This document shows, piece by piece, positions 1-6,019 of a DNA stretch of 6,831 nt. The notes under the pieces are model-generated. The model was not told the origin of the DNA, ran no database searches, and worked only from the letters and a program-made list of their open reading frames with translations. The DNA comes from Cryomorphaceae bacterium. GTDB lineage: Bacteria; Bacteroidota; Bacteroidia; Flavobacteriales; Schleiferiaceae. How positions within the stretch are numbered: the first letter of the stretch is position 1; every line of letters begins with the position of its first letter. The stretch is taken from the NCBI GenBank assembly GCA_003451355.1, contig DMDX01000085.1, positions 3,757 through 10,587 on the forward strand, given 5' to 3'. The translations under genes were made by a program, and so were the position numbers.

Positions 1-663
1 TGGATCCGCAACGGAACCCTCGGAATTCGCTGCGACAGCGTGGCCGACGGCGAGCCCCACAACCTTTTGGTGCGCAACAGCCGTATTACCGACTTCAGCC
101 GTGCCGCCATCTACAGCGGATTTGGCCGCATCCGACTCGAAAACACCGTTGTGGCCAACTCCGGCCTCTACAACCTTTACACCTTGGGCGGCCGCGTCGA
201 GGCAGACCACTGCACGTTTGCCAACTCCTTTCCCGGGCCCCGCGCTACCCCGTCCATTGGGCTCTTCAACCGCTACGACGACGGAACCGGCACCTTTCGC
301 TACCGCGCCCTACTGCAGGCCGACCTTCGCAACTGCATCGTGGACGGAAGCCAAGAGTCCGAAGTCGGCTTCGGATACGGACCCCAAGCCGCATTCAACT
401 TCCGCTTTGAAGGATCTCTGCTCAAGCTGAACCGCTTCCCCGACCCCGCCCTCTACGACGTCAACGACCCCGCGCGCTTTGAGGGCTGCGTGTTCAATGT
501 GAATCCACAGTTCGAGGCATCGAGCACGTTTGACTACCGACTCAAATTGGGCTCGCCTGCCCTCGGAATCGGCTGGCCCAACGCCACCAACGCCATTCCC
601 ATAGACGCCTTGGGGCAATCACGCCCTAGCCCTGCCGACGCGGGCGCCTTGGAAACGTTGTAA
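1..663 (+). CDS. Right-handed parallel beta-helix protein, C-terminal part (partial at 5' end)
   Basis: The frame is open from the first base, so the true start lies upstream; the in-frame GTG at 40 is probably not the start, because the 13 codons before it read in the same style (IRNGTLGIRCDSV). The 220 visible residues show short, irregular beta-helix rungs: repeated lines with alternating hydrophobic residues and an Asn, Asp or Gly turn, such as LLVRNSRITDFS, IRLENTVVANSG, VEADHCTFANS and LQADLRNCIVDGS. The C-terminus has the closing signature common in secreted Bacteroidota beta-helix proteins of the choice-of-anchor Q type: RLKLGSPALGIG, then DALGQSRP and DAGALE just before the stop. Such proteins are usually exported or surface-attached and often bind or cleave polysaccharides, but no catalytic residues can be assigned here. 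No C-terminal type IX sorting domain is seen. The family call is fairly safe; the function is unknown. Confidence 0.75.
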   Translation, partial: WIRNGTLGIRCDSVADGEPHNLLVRNSRITDFSRAAIYSGFGRIRLENTVVANSGLYNLYTLGGRVEADHCTFANSFPGPRATPSIGLFNRYDDGTGTFRYRALLQADLRNCIVDGSQESEVGFGYGPQAAFNFRFEGSLLKLNRFPDPALYDVNDPARFEGCVFNVNPQFEASSTFDYRLKLGSPALGIGWPNATNAIPIDALGQSRPSPADAGALETL

Positions 664-671
664 ACGGCTTT

Positions 672-1670
672 CTAGCCCAAACCCACTAAAAACGCCGGCG
701 TATCCACTCCGTCAGCGTAATCCCAGAGGGCAGGGAACTGGCTTTGACCAAAGGGCGTGCGCCCGCGACCTACCACGGTTTGTAGCTGGTCGGATTGGGC
801 GTCCAACCAGGATTCCGCAGCAGCAGTACTGTCGTGCCAGGTGGTGTGGACCACCGAAAGGGGCGGCTTCAGCGTCTCGTGCTCGCGCAGCACCACCCAA
901 TTGTTTTCGAGAAAGGGTTCGCGGTTGAGCATAAACAGGGCCCGGTGGTAGTCGTAGTTCGACCCGTAGCGGGCGTGCTCGGCGATTCGGCTCCACTTCA
1001 TCCACGAGGCAAAGAGGCGCTGCACGTCGAATCCGCGCTCGAGGGCAAGGTGGGTAACGCTGCGGCAACCGCGGCCGAAGTAGCGAAAGAGGTCGTCTGA
1101 AAGGGCATCGAGCTCGGCGTCGGTAGCGTCGGCCGGAACCACCGCTGCCGAAGTCCGCGCCCCGCGTAAAATGCGCGGAACCGTGGCGAAGTACTGGTCA
1201 AAGTGCGCGACGGCCTGGTCTCCACCGGTGGCAATCAAGGCCTCAACACCGTTCATCCGATCCACAACCTCGATGTCGGCTTCGGAATCGAGCGACTTCA
1301 GCCGGCGAAGTACTTCAGCGGTCAAAATGGGGTCGTCGGATGAGGCCTTGAACCGAACCCGGTGGCCCGCAACGTAGCCGCACAGCAGGTCGTGCAGGGC
1401 GACCAGCGGAAGGTTTCCCGCGCCCACCATTCCGACGGTCCGCGAAGCGGTTCCGCCCAATGGCCACATCGGAATCCACGCGTCGAGCGACTCGCGCGTC
1501 AGTGCGTCGGCCCACGCATTCAGCGCGTCCGCGGTGAATTCCAGCGAAAACCACGGATTTCGCGCTGAAGCGCTCGCCAATAGTTGGGGGTCCGCGGCCA
1601 TGCTGCGCAGCTCAGAACCGAGGCGTTCAAGGACCAAAAAACGAGTGTGGAGCAGGGCGGAATCAAGCAT
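672..1670 (-). CDS. LuxC-family acyl-CoA reductase
   Basis: This 332-residue protein belongs to the LuxC branch of the aldehyde dehydrogenase superfamily, which reduces fatty acyl-CoA (or acyl thioester) to aldehyde with NADPH through a cysteine thioester. Visible hallmarks are the nucleotide-binding stretch MVGAGNLPLVALHD (about 81-94), ATGG (147-150), the catalytic segment FRYFGRGCRSV with Cys202, SNYDYHRALFML (about 237-248), and the strongly conserved tail FGQSQFPALWDYADGVDT (307-324). The frame stays open far upstream, antisense to the ferredoxin gene, but the ATG at 1670 is chosen because it gives a family-like N-terminus, it is the first ATG after the leftward -7 element, and an upstream start would read through the ferredoxin gene. 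No luxD or luxE lies beside it, so bioluminescence is not implied; Bacteroidota orthologues I recall sit in this same position and their physiological substrate is unclear. Family call strong, substrate unknown. Confidence 0.9.
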   Translation of the reverse strand: MLDSALLHTRFLVLERLGSELRSMAADPQLLASASARNPWFSLEFTADALNAWADALTRESLDAWIPMWPLGGTASRTVGMVGAGNLPLVALHDLLCGYVAGHRVRFKASSDDPILTAEVLRRLKSLDSEADIEVVDRMNGVEALIATGGDQAVAHFDQYFATVPRILRGARTSAAVVPADATDAELDALSDDLFRYFGRGCRSVTHLALERGFDVQRLFASWMKWSRIAEHARYGSNYDYHRALFMLNREPFLENNWVVLREHETLKPPLSVVHTTWHDSTAAAESWLDAQSDQLQTVVGRGRTPFGQSQFPALWDYADGVDTPAFLVGLG

Positions 1671-1689
1671 CGGTGCAGAAAAAAGGGCG

Positions 1690-1697
1690 TATCTTTG
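1690..1697 (+). promoter_or_regulatory. Rightward -7 element (TATCTTTG) for the ferredoxin operon
   Basis: TATCTTTG matches the Bacteroidota -7 consensus TAnnTTTG and lies 24 bases before the ferredoxin ATG at 1722, giving a predicted start near 1702-1704 and a leader of about 20 bases. A convincing -33 TTTG is not visible near 1667-1671. No Shine-Dalgarno sequence precedes the ATG; the leader is A-rich around 1705-1708, as is usual in this phylum. The element lies inside the predicted leader of the divergent acyl-CoA reductase gene. Confidence 0.6.
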
Positions 1698-1703
1698 CCG
1701 CCA

Positions 1704-1711
1704 CAAAAGTA
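1704..1711 (-). promoter_or_regulatory. Leftward -7 element (TACTTTTG) for the acyl-CoA reductase
   Basis: Read on the minus strand, these bases are TACTTTTG, an exact fit to the Bacteroidota -7 consensus TAnnTTTG. Transcription would begin a few bases downstream, near 1697-1699, leaving a leader of roughly 28 bases before the ATG at 1670. No clear TTTG -33 element is seen about 20 bases upstream, where the ferredoxin coding region already begins. The assignment rests on motif and position only. Confidence 0.5.
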
Positions 1712-1721
1712 CGCTTCGACT

Positions 1722-2072
1722 ATGGCCATTAAGATTACCGACGAGTGCATTAACTGCGGTGCGTGTGAGGCAGAATGCCCCAACAACGCAATCTATGAGG
1801 GCGGTATGGAGTGGCGCTTTGCCGACGGAACCAAACTCAACGGCGGACTCGTGAGCAAGAGCGGCCTCAACACCGACGCGGCGACCGCTCAAGAGCCCGT
1901 GAGCTTCGACTACTACTACATTGTGACCGACAAGTGCACGGAGTGCGTAGGATTCCACGAAACGCCACAGTGCGCCGAGGTTTGCCCGGTGGACTGCTGT
2001 GTGCCGGACGAAGACCACGTCGAGTCGCGCGAAGAGCTCGAGGCTAAAAAATCCTTCCTGCACCTGGATTGA
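1722..2072 (+). CDS. 2[4Fe-4S] ferredoxin (4Fe-4S dicluster protein)
   Basis: This is a 116-residue soluble electron carrier with two cysteine motifs. The first is CINCGACEAECP (Cys9, 12, 15, 19). The second, expanded, is CTEC-x8-CAEVCP (Cys72, 75, 84, 88), where the eight-residue spacer replaces the usual two; this spacing is typical of the Allochromatium-type 2[4Fe-4S] ferredoxins, whose clusters tend to have low potentials. The motifs are separated by an unusually long segment (about 26-68) and followed by two more cysteines (92, 93) and an acidic tail ending KKSFLHLD. Bacteroidota ferredoxins of this size share these features as I remember them. The ATG at 1722 gives the standard MAIKITDECINCGAC start. 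The stop overlaps the next start by one base (TGATG), suggesting translational coupling. The redox partners are not evident; the neighbouring LuxC-type reductase normally uses NADPH, so a direct partnership is speculative. Confidence 0.95.
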   Translation: MAIKITDECINCGACEAECPNNAIYEGGMEWRFADGTKLNGGLVSKSGLNTDAATAQEPVSFDYYYIVTDKCTECVGFHETPQCAEVCPVDCCVPDEDHVESREELEAKKSFLHLD

Positions 2073-2830
2073 TGCGCCACGTAGCCCTGATTCTGATTGC
2101 GCTTGCCGCCGGAACAGGGAATTCGTGGGCCCAATCGCCCGAAATCGATTCACTGGTTGCCGTTTCGCGCAACCGAGAGCTGAACGACGCCCCTCGCCTG
2201 GTGGCACTCGATTCATTGGCTGCGCGGACGCTTCGAATTCTTCGCGCCAATCCGTCTGCAAAGACGGTTTCGCTGCCTGAGAACGCCCTGCGCACCGAAA
2301 GCCCCGACGGCCGCATCGCCGTGGTCACCTTGAACGCCCCACTGAACGACGGGAGCTACGCCTACCGCGGCATCGCTGGACGACCGGATGGCGCAAAAGG
2401 TATGGTTTGGGTTCCGCTCAGTGAGGGCCAATGGCCCGAAGCCATCGTGTACCGAATTACCTCGGCGCGCTACCGCCGCAAGACCTACTACATGTCGCTT
2501 TGGTTCAGGCCGCACCTCAACGGCGTGCAAGAGAAGGGCGTTGAGCCTGTGATTCCGACCCGAAGCCGCTTGGTTTTTGGCGCCCGCGTGTTTGCGGTGA
2601 AGAAGTTCAACGACGAAACGTTTAAAAAAGCACCCGAACGACTGGTGCTGCGCTACGGCCCGATGGCCACCGCCGCCGTCCGCCCTGAGAAGCCCGGAGT
2701 GATCGTGATCGACGAAGTCGCCCCCGTTCGCGACGCGCCCAAGGGGCAGTACCGCTACTACGGCCCGACGGCTGTTCAAAACCGACTCATATTTCGCGAC
2801 GGAAAATGGCGTTTCGAAACCTTACCCTAA
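2072..2830 (+). CDS. Secreted protein of unknown function, Bacteroidota-type
   Basis: This 252-residue protein has a clear N-terminal signal peptide: MRH, a hydrophobic core VALILIALAAG, and a plausible signal peptidase I site after SWA (residue 20). No lipobox cysteine or further membrane segment is seen, so a periplasmic or exported soluble protein is expected. The mature part has SPDGRIAVVTLN (78-88), a Tyr- and Trp-rich middle (YYMSLWFRP, 139-147), LVFGARVFAVKKF (167-179), GVIVIDEVAP (209-218), GQYRYYGP (225-232) and the closing LIFRDGKWRFE (239-249). This order of motifs reminds me of an uncharacterised family of secreted Bacteroidota proteins ending in a YYGP and a DGKW box; that is recall, not a search. 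The start ATG at 2072 overlaps the ferredoxin stop. A TTG three bases earlier is in frame but less likely. The function cannot be assigned; no catalytic signature was found. Confidence 0.8.
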   Translation: MRHVALILIALAAGTGNSWAQSPEIDSLVAVSRNRELNDAPRLVALDSLAARTLRILRANPSAKTVSLPENALRTESPDGRIAVVTLNAPLNDGSYAYRGIAGRPDGAKGMVWVPLSEGQWPEAIVYRITSARYRRKTYYMSLWFRPHLNGVQEKGVEPVIPTRSRLVFGARVFAVKKFNDETFKKAPERLVLRYGPMATAAVRPEKPGVIVIDEVAPVRDAPKGQYRYYGPTAVQNRLIFRDGKWRFETLP

Positions 2831-2841
2831 CCTAAGCCCCC

Positions 2842-2849
2842 TAACTTTG
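2842..2849 (+). promoter_or_regulatory. Internal -7 element (TAACTTTG) just upstream of serC
   Basis: TAACTTTG fits the Bacteroidota -7 consensus TAnnTTTG in the 24-base gap before serC. Only five bases separate it from the ATG at 2855, so transcription would begin almost at the start codon, giving a leaderless or near-leaderless message. No good -33 TTTG lies about 20 bases upstream (2818-2822 reads AACCT). It would let serC and the genes after it be expressed independently of the ferredoxin promoter. Confidence 0.55.
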
Positions 2850-2854
2850 CACCC

Positions 2855-3931
2855 ATGAAAAAGCACAACTTTACGGCTGGACCCTGCATTTTGGCTCCCG
2901 AAGTTTTTGAAGGCGCCGCCGCCGCGGTTCGCGAATTCGAAGGAATGGGGCTGTCGCTCCTCGAGATCAGCCACCGCGACAAGAAGGTCGTGGCCGTGAT
3001 GGAAGAGGCCCAGCAGCGCGTCCTTCAGACGCTTGGTCTGGGCGATGACTACGCCGTGCTCTTTCTTCAAGGTGGTGCGAGCAGCCAGTTCGCGATGGTT
3101 CCGTTCAACCTACTGACGACCAGCGGCCGCGCCGGCTACCTCAATACCGGAACTTGGTCAACCAAAGCCCTCGAAGAGGCCAACAAGCTTGCCCCGGGCC
3201 AAGCCGTGGAGCTCGCCTCGAGCAAGGACCGCAACTTCAGCTACATCCCCAAGGGATTTGCGATTCCTAGTGGCTTGGACTACGTCCACTACACCTCGAA
3301 CAACACCATTTTTGGAACGCAAGTGAAGTCCTTTTCAAAAGCTGACAGCCTGATGGTCTGCGACATGTCGTCCGACATCTTCAGCCGCCAGATGGACTAT
3401 TCTGCCTTTGACCTCATCTACGCCGGAGCCCAGAAAAACCTCGGACCCGCCGGCGCCACGTTGGTGGTCGTGCGCAAGGACATCCTTGGCAAGTCCGGCC
3501 GGTACATTCCGACCATGCTTGACTACCCCACGCACATCAAGGGCGAGTCGATGTACAACACTCCCCCAGTTTTTTCGCTGTATGTCAGCCTGCTGACGCT
3601 GCGCTGGATGGACGCCCAAGGCGGACTGCCCGAAATGGAGCGTCGCGCCAACGCCCGCGCCGCCGCCCTGTACGGCGAGATTGACCGCAACCCACTTTTT
3701 GTCGGAACCGCCGCCACCGAAGACCGCTCGCCAATGAATGCGTGCTTCCTTTTGCACGACGAATCCGCCCACAAAGACGTGTTTGACGGACTCGCCAAAG
3801 AGGCAGGTTTGGTCGGACTCGCCGGACACCGCAGCGTGGGCGGCTACCGCGCCTCGATGTACAACGCCCTCGAACAATCGAGTGTCGACGCCCTTGTTGA
3901 AGTAATGCGCGAAGTTGAACGCCGCGCCTAA
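2855..3931 (+). CDS. serC: Phosphoserine aminotransferase
   Basis: This cytosolic PLP enzyme transfers the amino group of glutamate to 3-phosphohydroxypyruvate, giving phosphoserine (step two of serine synthesis), and in many bacteria also acts on 3-hydroxy-4-phosphohydroxybutyrate for pyridoxine synthesis. Its 358 residues match the family length. The N-terminus HNFTAGPCILAPEVF is characteristic. Further family motifs are EISHRDK with the substrate-binding HR pair (40-41), LQGGASSQF (71-79), GTWSTKA with Trp101 stacking on the cofactor, CDMSSDIFSR with Asp170, the Schiff-base lysine in YAGAQKNLGPAG (Lys194), YNTPPVF (234-240), and GHRSVGGYRASMYNA (324-338). The ATG at 2855 gives the standard MKKHNFTAGP start, and no start lies closer. 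There is no ribosome binding site, consistent with a near-leaderless message. serA follows after 21 bases. All key residues appear intact. Confidence 0.97.
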   Translation: MKKHNFTAGPCILAPEVFEGAAAAVREFEGMGLSLLEISHRDKKVVAVMEEAQQRVLQTLGLGDDYAVLFLQGGASSQFAMVPFNLLTTSGRAGYLNTGTWSTKALEEANKLAPGQAVELASSKDRNFSYIPKGFAIPSGLDYVHYTSNNTIFGTQVKSFSKADSLMVCDMSSDIFSRQMDYSAFDLIYAGAQKNLGPAGATLVVVRKDILGKSGRYIPTMLDYPTHIKGESMYNTPPVFSLYVSLLTLRWMDAQGGLPEMERRANARAAALYGEIDRNPLFVGTAATEDRSPMNACFLLHDESAHKDVFDGLAKEAGLVGLAGHRSVGGYRASMYNALEQSSVDALVEVMREVERRA

Positions 3932-3952
3932 TCATTTTTTAATCTCTTTCCC

Positions 3953-4897
3953 ATGATCGTACTCGCCAACGACGGCATCGCAGCCTCAGGTCAAGCCAAA
4001 CTCGAGGCCGCCGGCCACACCGTACTGACGACTAAAGTTGCCCAAGAGCAGCTCGCGGACTTCATCAATTCCGAAAAGGTAGATGTTCTGCTTGTGCGTT
4101 CGGCCACAACGGCCCGCGCCGCCCTCATCGACGCTTGCCCCGGCCTGAAAATGATCGGACGCGGCGGAGTCGGAATGGACAACATCGACGTCGACTACGC
4201 CAAGAGCAAGGGAATCAACGTATTTAACACTCCCGCGGCTAGCTCTGAGAGCGTGGCTGAATTGGTGTTTGCACACCTCAGCGGCCTCTTGCGCTTCTTG
4301 CCCGACAGCAACCGCATGATGCCCCTCGAAGGCGAAGCCAAGTTCGACGGACTGAAAAAGGCGTACGGAAAAGGCCTCGAACTACGCGGCAAAACCCTGG
4401 GAATCATCGGATTTGGTCGGATCGGCCGCGCCGTGGCACGCCAGGGCTACGGACTCGGAATGAAGATTGTCGCCCACGACCCCTTTGTGACCGACGGAAG
4501 CTTCGAGGTACAGTTTGCCGACGGCCAGAAGCTCAGTACTTCAGCCACAATGCTCAATATGAGCGAATTGCTTGCAACGTCAGACGCCGTAAGCATTCAC
4601 ATCGCCGGCAAATCCGAAGTCCTCGGCGCTGCCGAACTCGCCCAGATGAAAAAGGGAGCCTTTTTGGTCAACGCCGCCCGCGGCGGAGTCGTCAACGAAG
4701 AAGCTCTGCTTAACGCGCTTGACAACGGCCACCTGGCTGGAGCCGCCCTCGACGTGTTCACCAACGAGCCCACGCCCCACGTCAATCTCTTGATGCACGA
4801 AAAGCTTTCACTGACTCCGCACATCGGAGCCGCCACCGAAGAGGCTCAGGACCGCATCAGTACCGAGTTGGCCGACACGATCATCGCGAACGCGTAA
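3953..4897 (+). CDS. serA: D-3-phosphoglycerate dehydrogenase, short form without ACT domain
   Basis: This enzyme oxidises 3-phosphoglycerate to 3-phosphohydroxypyruvate with NAD, the first step of serine synthesis. The 314 residues show the D-2-hydroxyacid dehydrogenase layout: an N-terminal substrate-binding part with LLVRSAT (46-52) and GRGGVGMDNID (69-79), the Rossmann motif GIIGFGRIGRAVA (150-162) with the ribose-binding acidic residue Asp176, and the catalytic triad Arg243 (NAARGGVVNE), Glu272 (NEP) and His290 (TPHIGAA). The protein ends soon after the catalytic domain, so the C-terminal ACT domain that gives serine feedback control in the E. coli enzyme is missing; short forms are usual in Bacteroidota as I recall. 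Strict substrate choice among hydroxyacid dehydrogenases cannot be read from motifs alone, but adjacency to serC makes SerA very likely. The 21 bases upstream are T-rich and lack a Shine-Dalgarno sequence. Confidence 0.93.
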   Translation: MIVLANDGIAASGQAKLEAAGHTVLTTKVAQEQLADFINSEKVDVLLVRSATTARAALIDACPGLKMIGRGGVGMDNIDVDYAKSKGINVFNTPAASSESVAELVFAHLSGLLRFLPDSNRMMPLEGEAKFDGLKKAYGKGLELRGKTLGIIGFGRIGRAVARQGYGLGMKIVAHDPFVTDGSFEVQFADGQKLSTSATMLNMSELLATSDAVSIHIAGKSEVLGAAELAQMKKGAFLVNAARGGVVNEEALLNALDNGHLAGAALDVFTNEPTPHVNLLMHEKLSLTPHIGAATEEAQDRISTELADTIIANA

Positions 4898-4900
4898 ACG

Positions 4901-6019
4901 GTGGCGCGCTTTAAGCCCTTTGCTGCGGTTCGTCCGCCCCGCGCGCTTGCCGGACTGGTGAGCACGCGTTCGTACGTCACGTACAGCGAAGAGGAACTAG
5001 CGCACAAGCTCGGGACCAACCCCTACTCCTTTCTGCACGTGCTCCAACGGCGCTCAGCGCACGAGGACGCTCGGTTCAGCGGGGTGCGCAAGGGTTTTGA
5101 AGATTTTTTAGCAGACGGAACCCTCGTTGCCGACCACGAGCCCCACATCTACCTCTACCGCCAGCAGTGGTCGGGGCATACGTTTGTGGGCTTCCTCGGA
5201 TTAGTCTCGCTCGAGGACTACCGGGCCGGACGCATCATCAAGCACGAGCACACCTTAGAGGCCCGCGAGGCCCTCTTTGCCCGCTACCTTGAAACAGTCG
5301 GATTCCATGCGGAACCCGTACTGCTGACGCACCCTCCCCTGCCTGAACTTGCCGCTACCGCAGCACAAGTTCAGACCACCGAGCCCCTACTCGACTTCGC
5401 CACCACAGACGGCGCGGTCCATACCCTTTGGGCGGTCCCTGCTCCTGAGCCCGTACAGGCCGCCCTTGCGCAAATGGGGCGCCTCTACATCGCCGACGGG
5501 CACCACCGAATGGCCTCATCAGAGCGGTTGGGCGAGGACGCCTACGTCATGGCGTACTTGGTGGACAGCAGTCAACTGCACATCGCCTCTTTTCACCGGC
5601 ACATCGCGGGTGTTCCGCAAGGCGACTGGGCCGCATCCGTGGGCGCCAAGTCGCTCGACCACCGCCCTGAGGGCCTCCCTGAGCGCGGATTCTATGCCTT
5701 GGACCACCGCGGATGGTGGCAATTCGACCCAGCGGACCTTGCGTTTCCCGAAAGCACGTGGCTGTTCGACCGAATCTTGGCTCCGTTCTGGGGCGTGGCT
5801 GACGAACGCCACGATGCGCGGATCCGCTACGAACCCGGTGTGGTCGACCTCGCCACCGTCGAAGCAGAACGCCGCGACCAGGAAACCATTTTTGTGCTTC
5901 CGCACCCGCACTGGCACGACATTGAACGCTGGGCTGACCAGGGCAAATCGGTTCCGCCCAAGTCCACCTACATCGAGCCCAAGTTGCGGTCGGGCGTAAC
6001 CTTATACGCCTGGAAATGA
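4901..6019 (+). CDS. DUF1015 family protein
   Basis: This 372-residue protein of unknown function is recognisable by its family boxes: an N-terminal FKPFAAVRPP (4-13), NPYSFLHVL (40-48), IYLYRQQ (83-89), the basic-acidic RIIKHEHTL (111-119), the central LYIADGHHRMA (195-205), and the C-terminal PPKSTYIEPKLRSGV (352-366). The start is GTG at 4901, three bases after the serA stop; it gives the family N-terminus directly and no alternative start does. The stop overlaps the yggS start (ATGA). No signal peptide or membrane segment is seen, so it should be cytosolic. Older annotations call members ParB-like, and the ADGHHR box does recall nucleotide-binding boxes of the ParB/sulfiredoxin superfamily; this is an impression, not an alignment. 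Its place inside a serine-synthesis run suggests a role linked to phosphoserine or serine, which is inference. Family call strong; function unknown. Confidence 0.92.
   Translation: MARFKPFAAVRPPRALAGLVSTRSYVTYSEEELAHKLGTNPYSFLHVLQRRSAHEDARFSGVRKGFEDFLADGTLVADHEPHIYLYRQQWSGHTFVGFLGLVSLEDYRAGRIIKHEHTLEAREALFARYLETVGFHAEPVLLTHPPLPELAATAAQVQTTEPLLDFATTDGAVHTLWAVPAPEPVQAALAQMGRLYIADGHHRMASSERLGEDAYVMAYLVDSSQLHIASFHRHIAGVPQGDWAASVGAKSLDHRPEGLPERGFYALDHRGWWQFDPADLAFPESTWLFDRILAPFWGVADERHDARIRYEPGVVDLATVEAERRDQETIFVLPHPHWHDIERWADQGKSVPPKSTYIEPKLRSGVTLYAWK

Noticed and set aside
692..701. Perfect 10-base palindrome ACGCCGGCGT near the end of the acyl-CoA reductase gene.
   Set aside because: It lies inside codons near the C-terminus, cannot form a useful hairpin with a loop, has no following T-run, and such short GC palindromes are expected by chance here.
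672..1670. Bioluminescence (lux) locus, suggested by the LuxC-type protein.
   Set aside because: No luxA, luxB, luxD or luxE is present, and LuxC-like reductases are widespread in non-luminous Bacteroidota.
1671..2261. The acyl-CoA reductase reading frame stays open on the minus strand for about 197 further codons, across the ferredoxin gene.
   Set aside because: The extension is antisense to a clearly conserved ferredoxin, shows no acyl-CoA reductase features, and passes through both promoter elements. It is a by-product of GC-rich codon use; the ATG at 1670 fits the family.
2213..2779. Long minus-strand open frame (188 codons) opposite the secreted unknown protein.
   Set aside because: No recognisable domain and low-complexity composition typical of an antisense shadow in GC-rich DNA; the plus-strand frame has a signal peptide and plausible conserved motifs.
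3335..3877. Long minus-strand open frame (180 codons) opposite serC.
   Set aside because: It is fully antisense to the conserved core of SerC, including the cofactor lysine region, and has no recognisable features of its own.
3907..3940. Possible terminator at the serC end: GCGCG pairing with CGCGC across an 11-base loop, followed by a run of six T.
   Set aside because: The stem is only 5 pairs, the loop is long, and seven bases separate the stem from the T-run. serA follows at once and should be co-transcribed, so a real terminator is unlikely.
3940..3950. Possible -7 element before serA (TAATCTCTTTC).
   Set aside because: The spacing between TA and TTT is wrong and the final base is C rather than G, so it does not fit TAnnTTTG.
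5349..5999. Plus-strand open frame (216 codons) in another frame inside the DUF1015 gene.
   Set aside because: Its translation is rich in Ser, Thr, Pro and Arg with no motifs, as expected of an out-of-frame reading; the DUF1015 frame carries all the family boxes.
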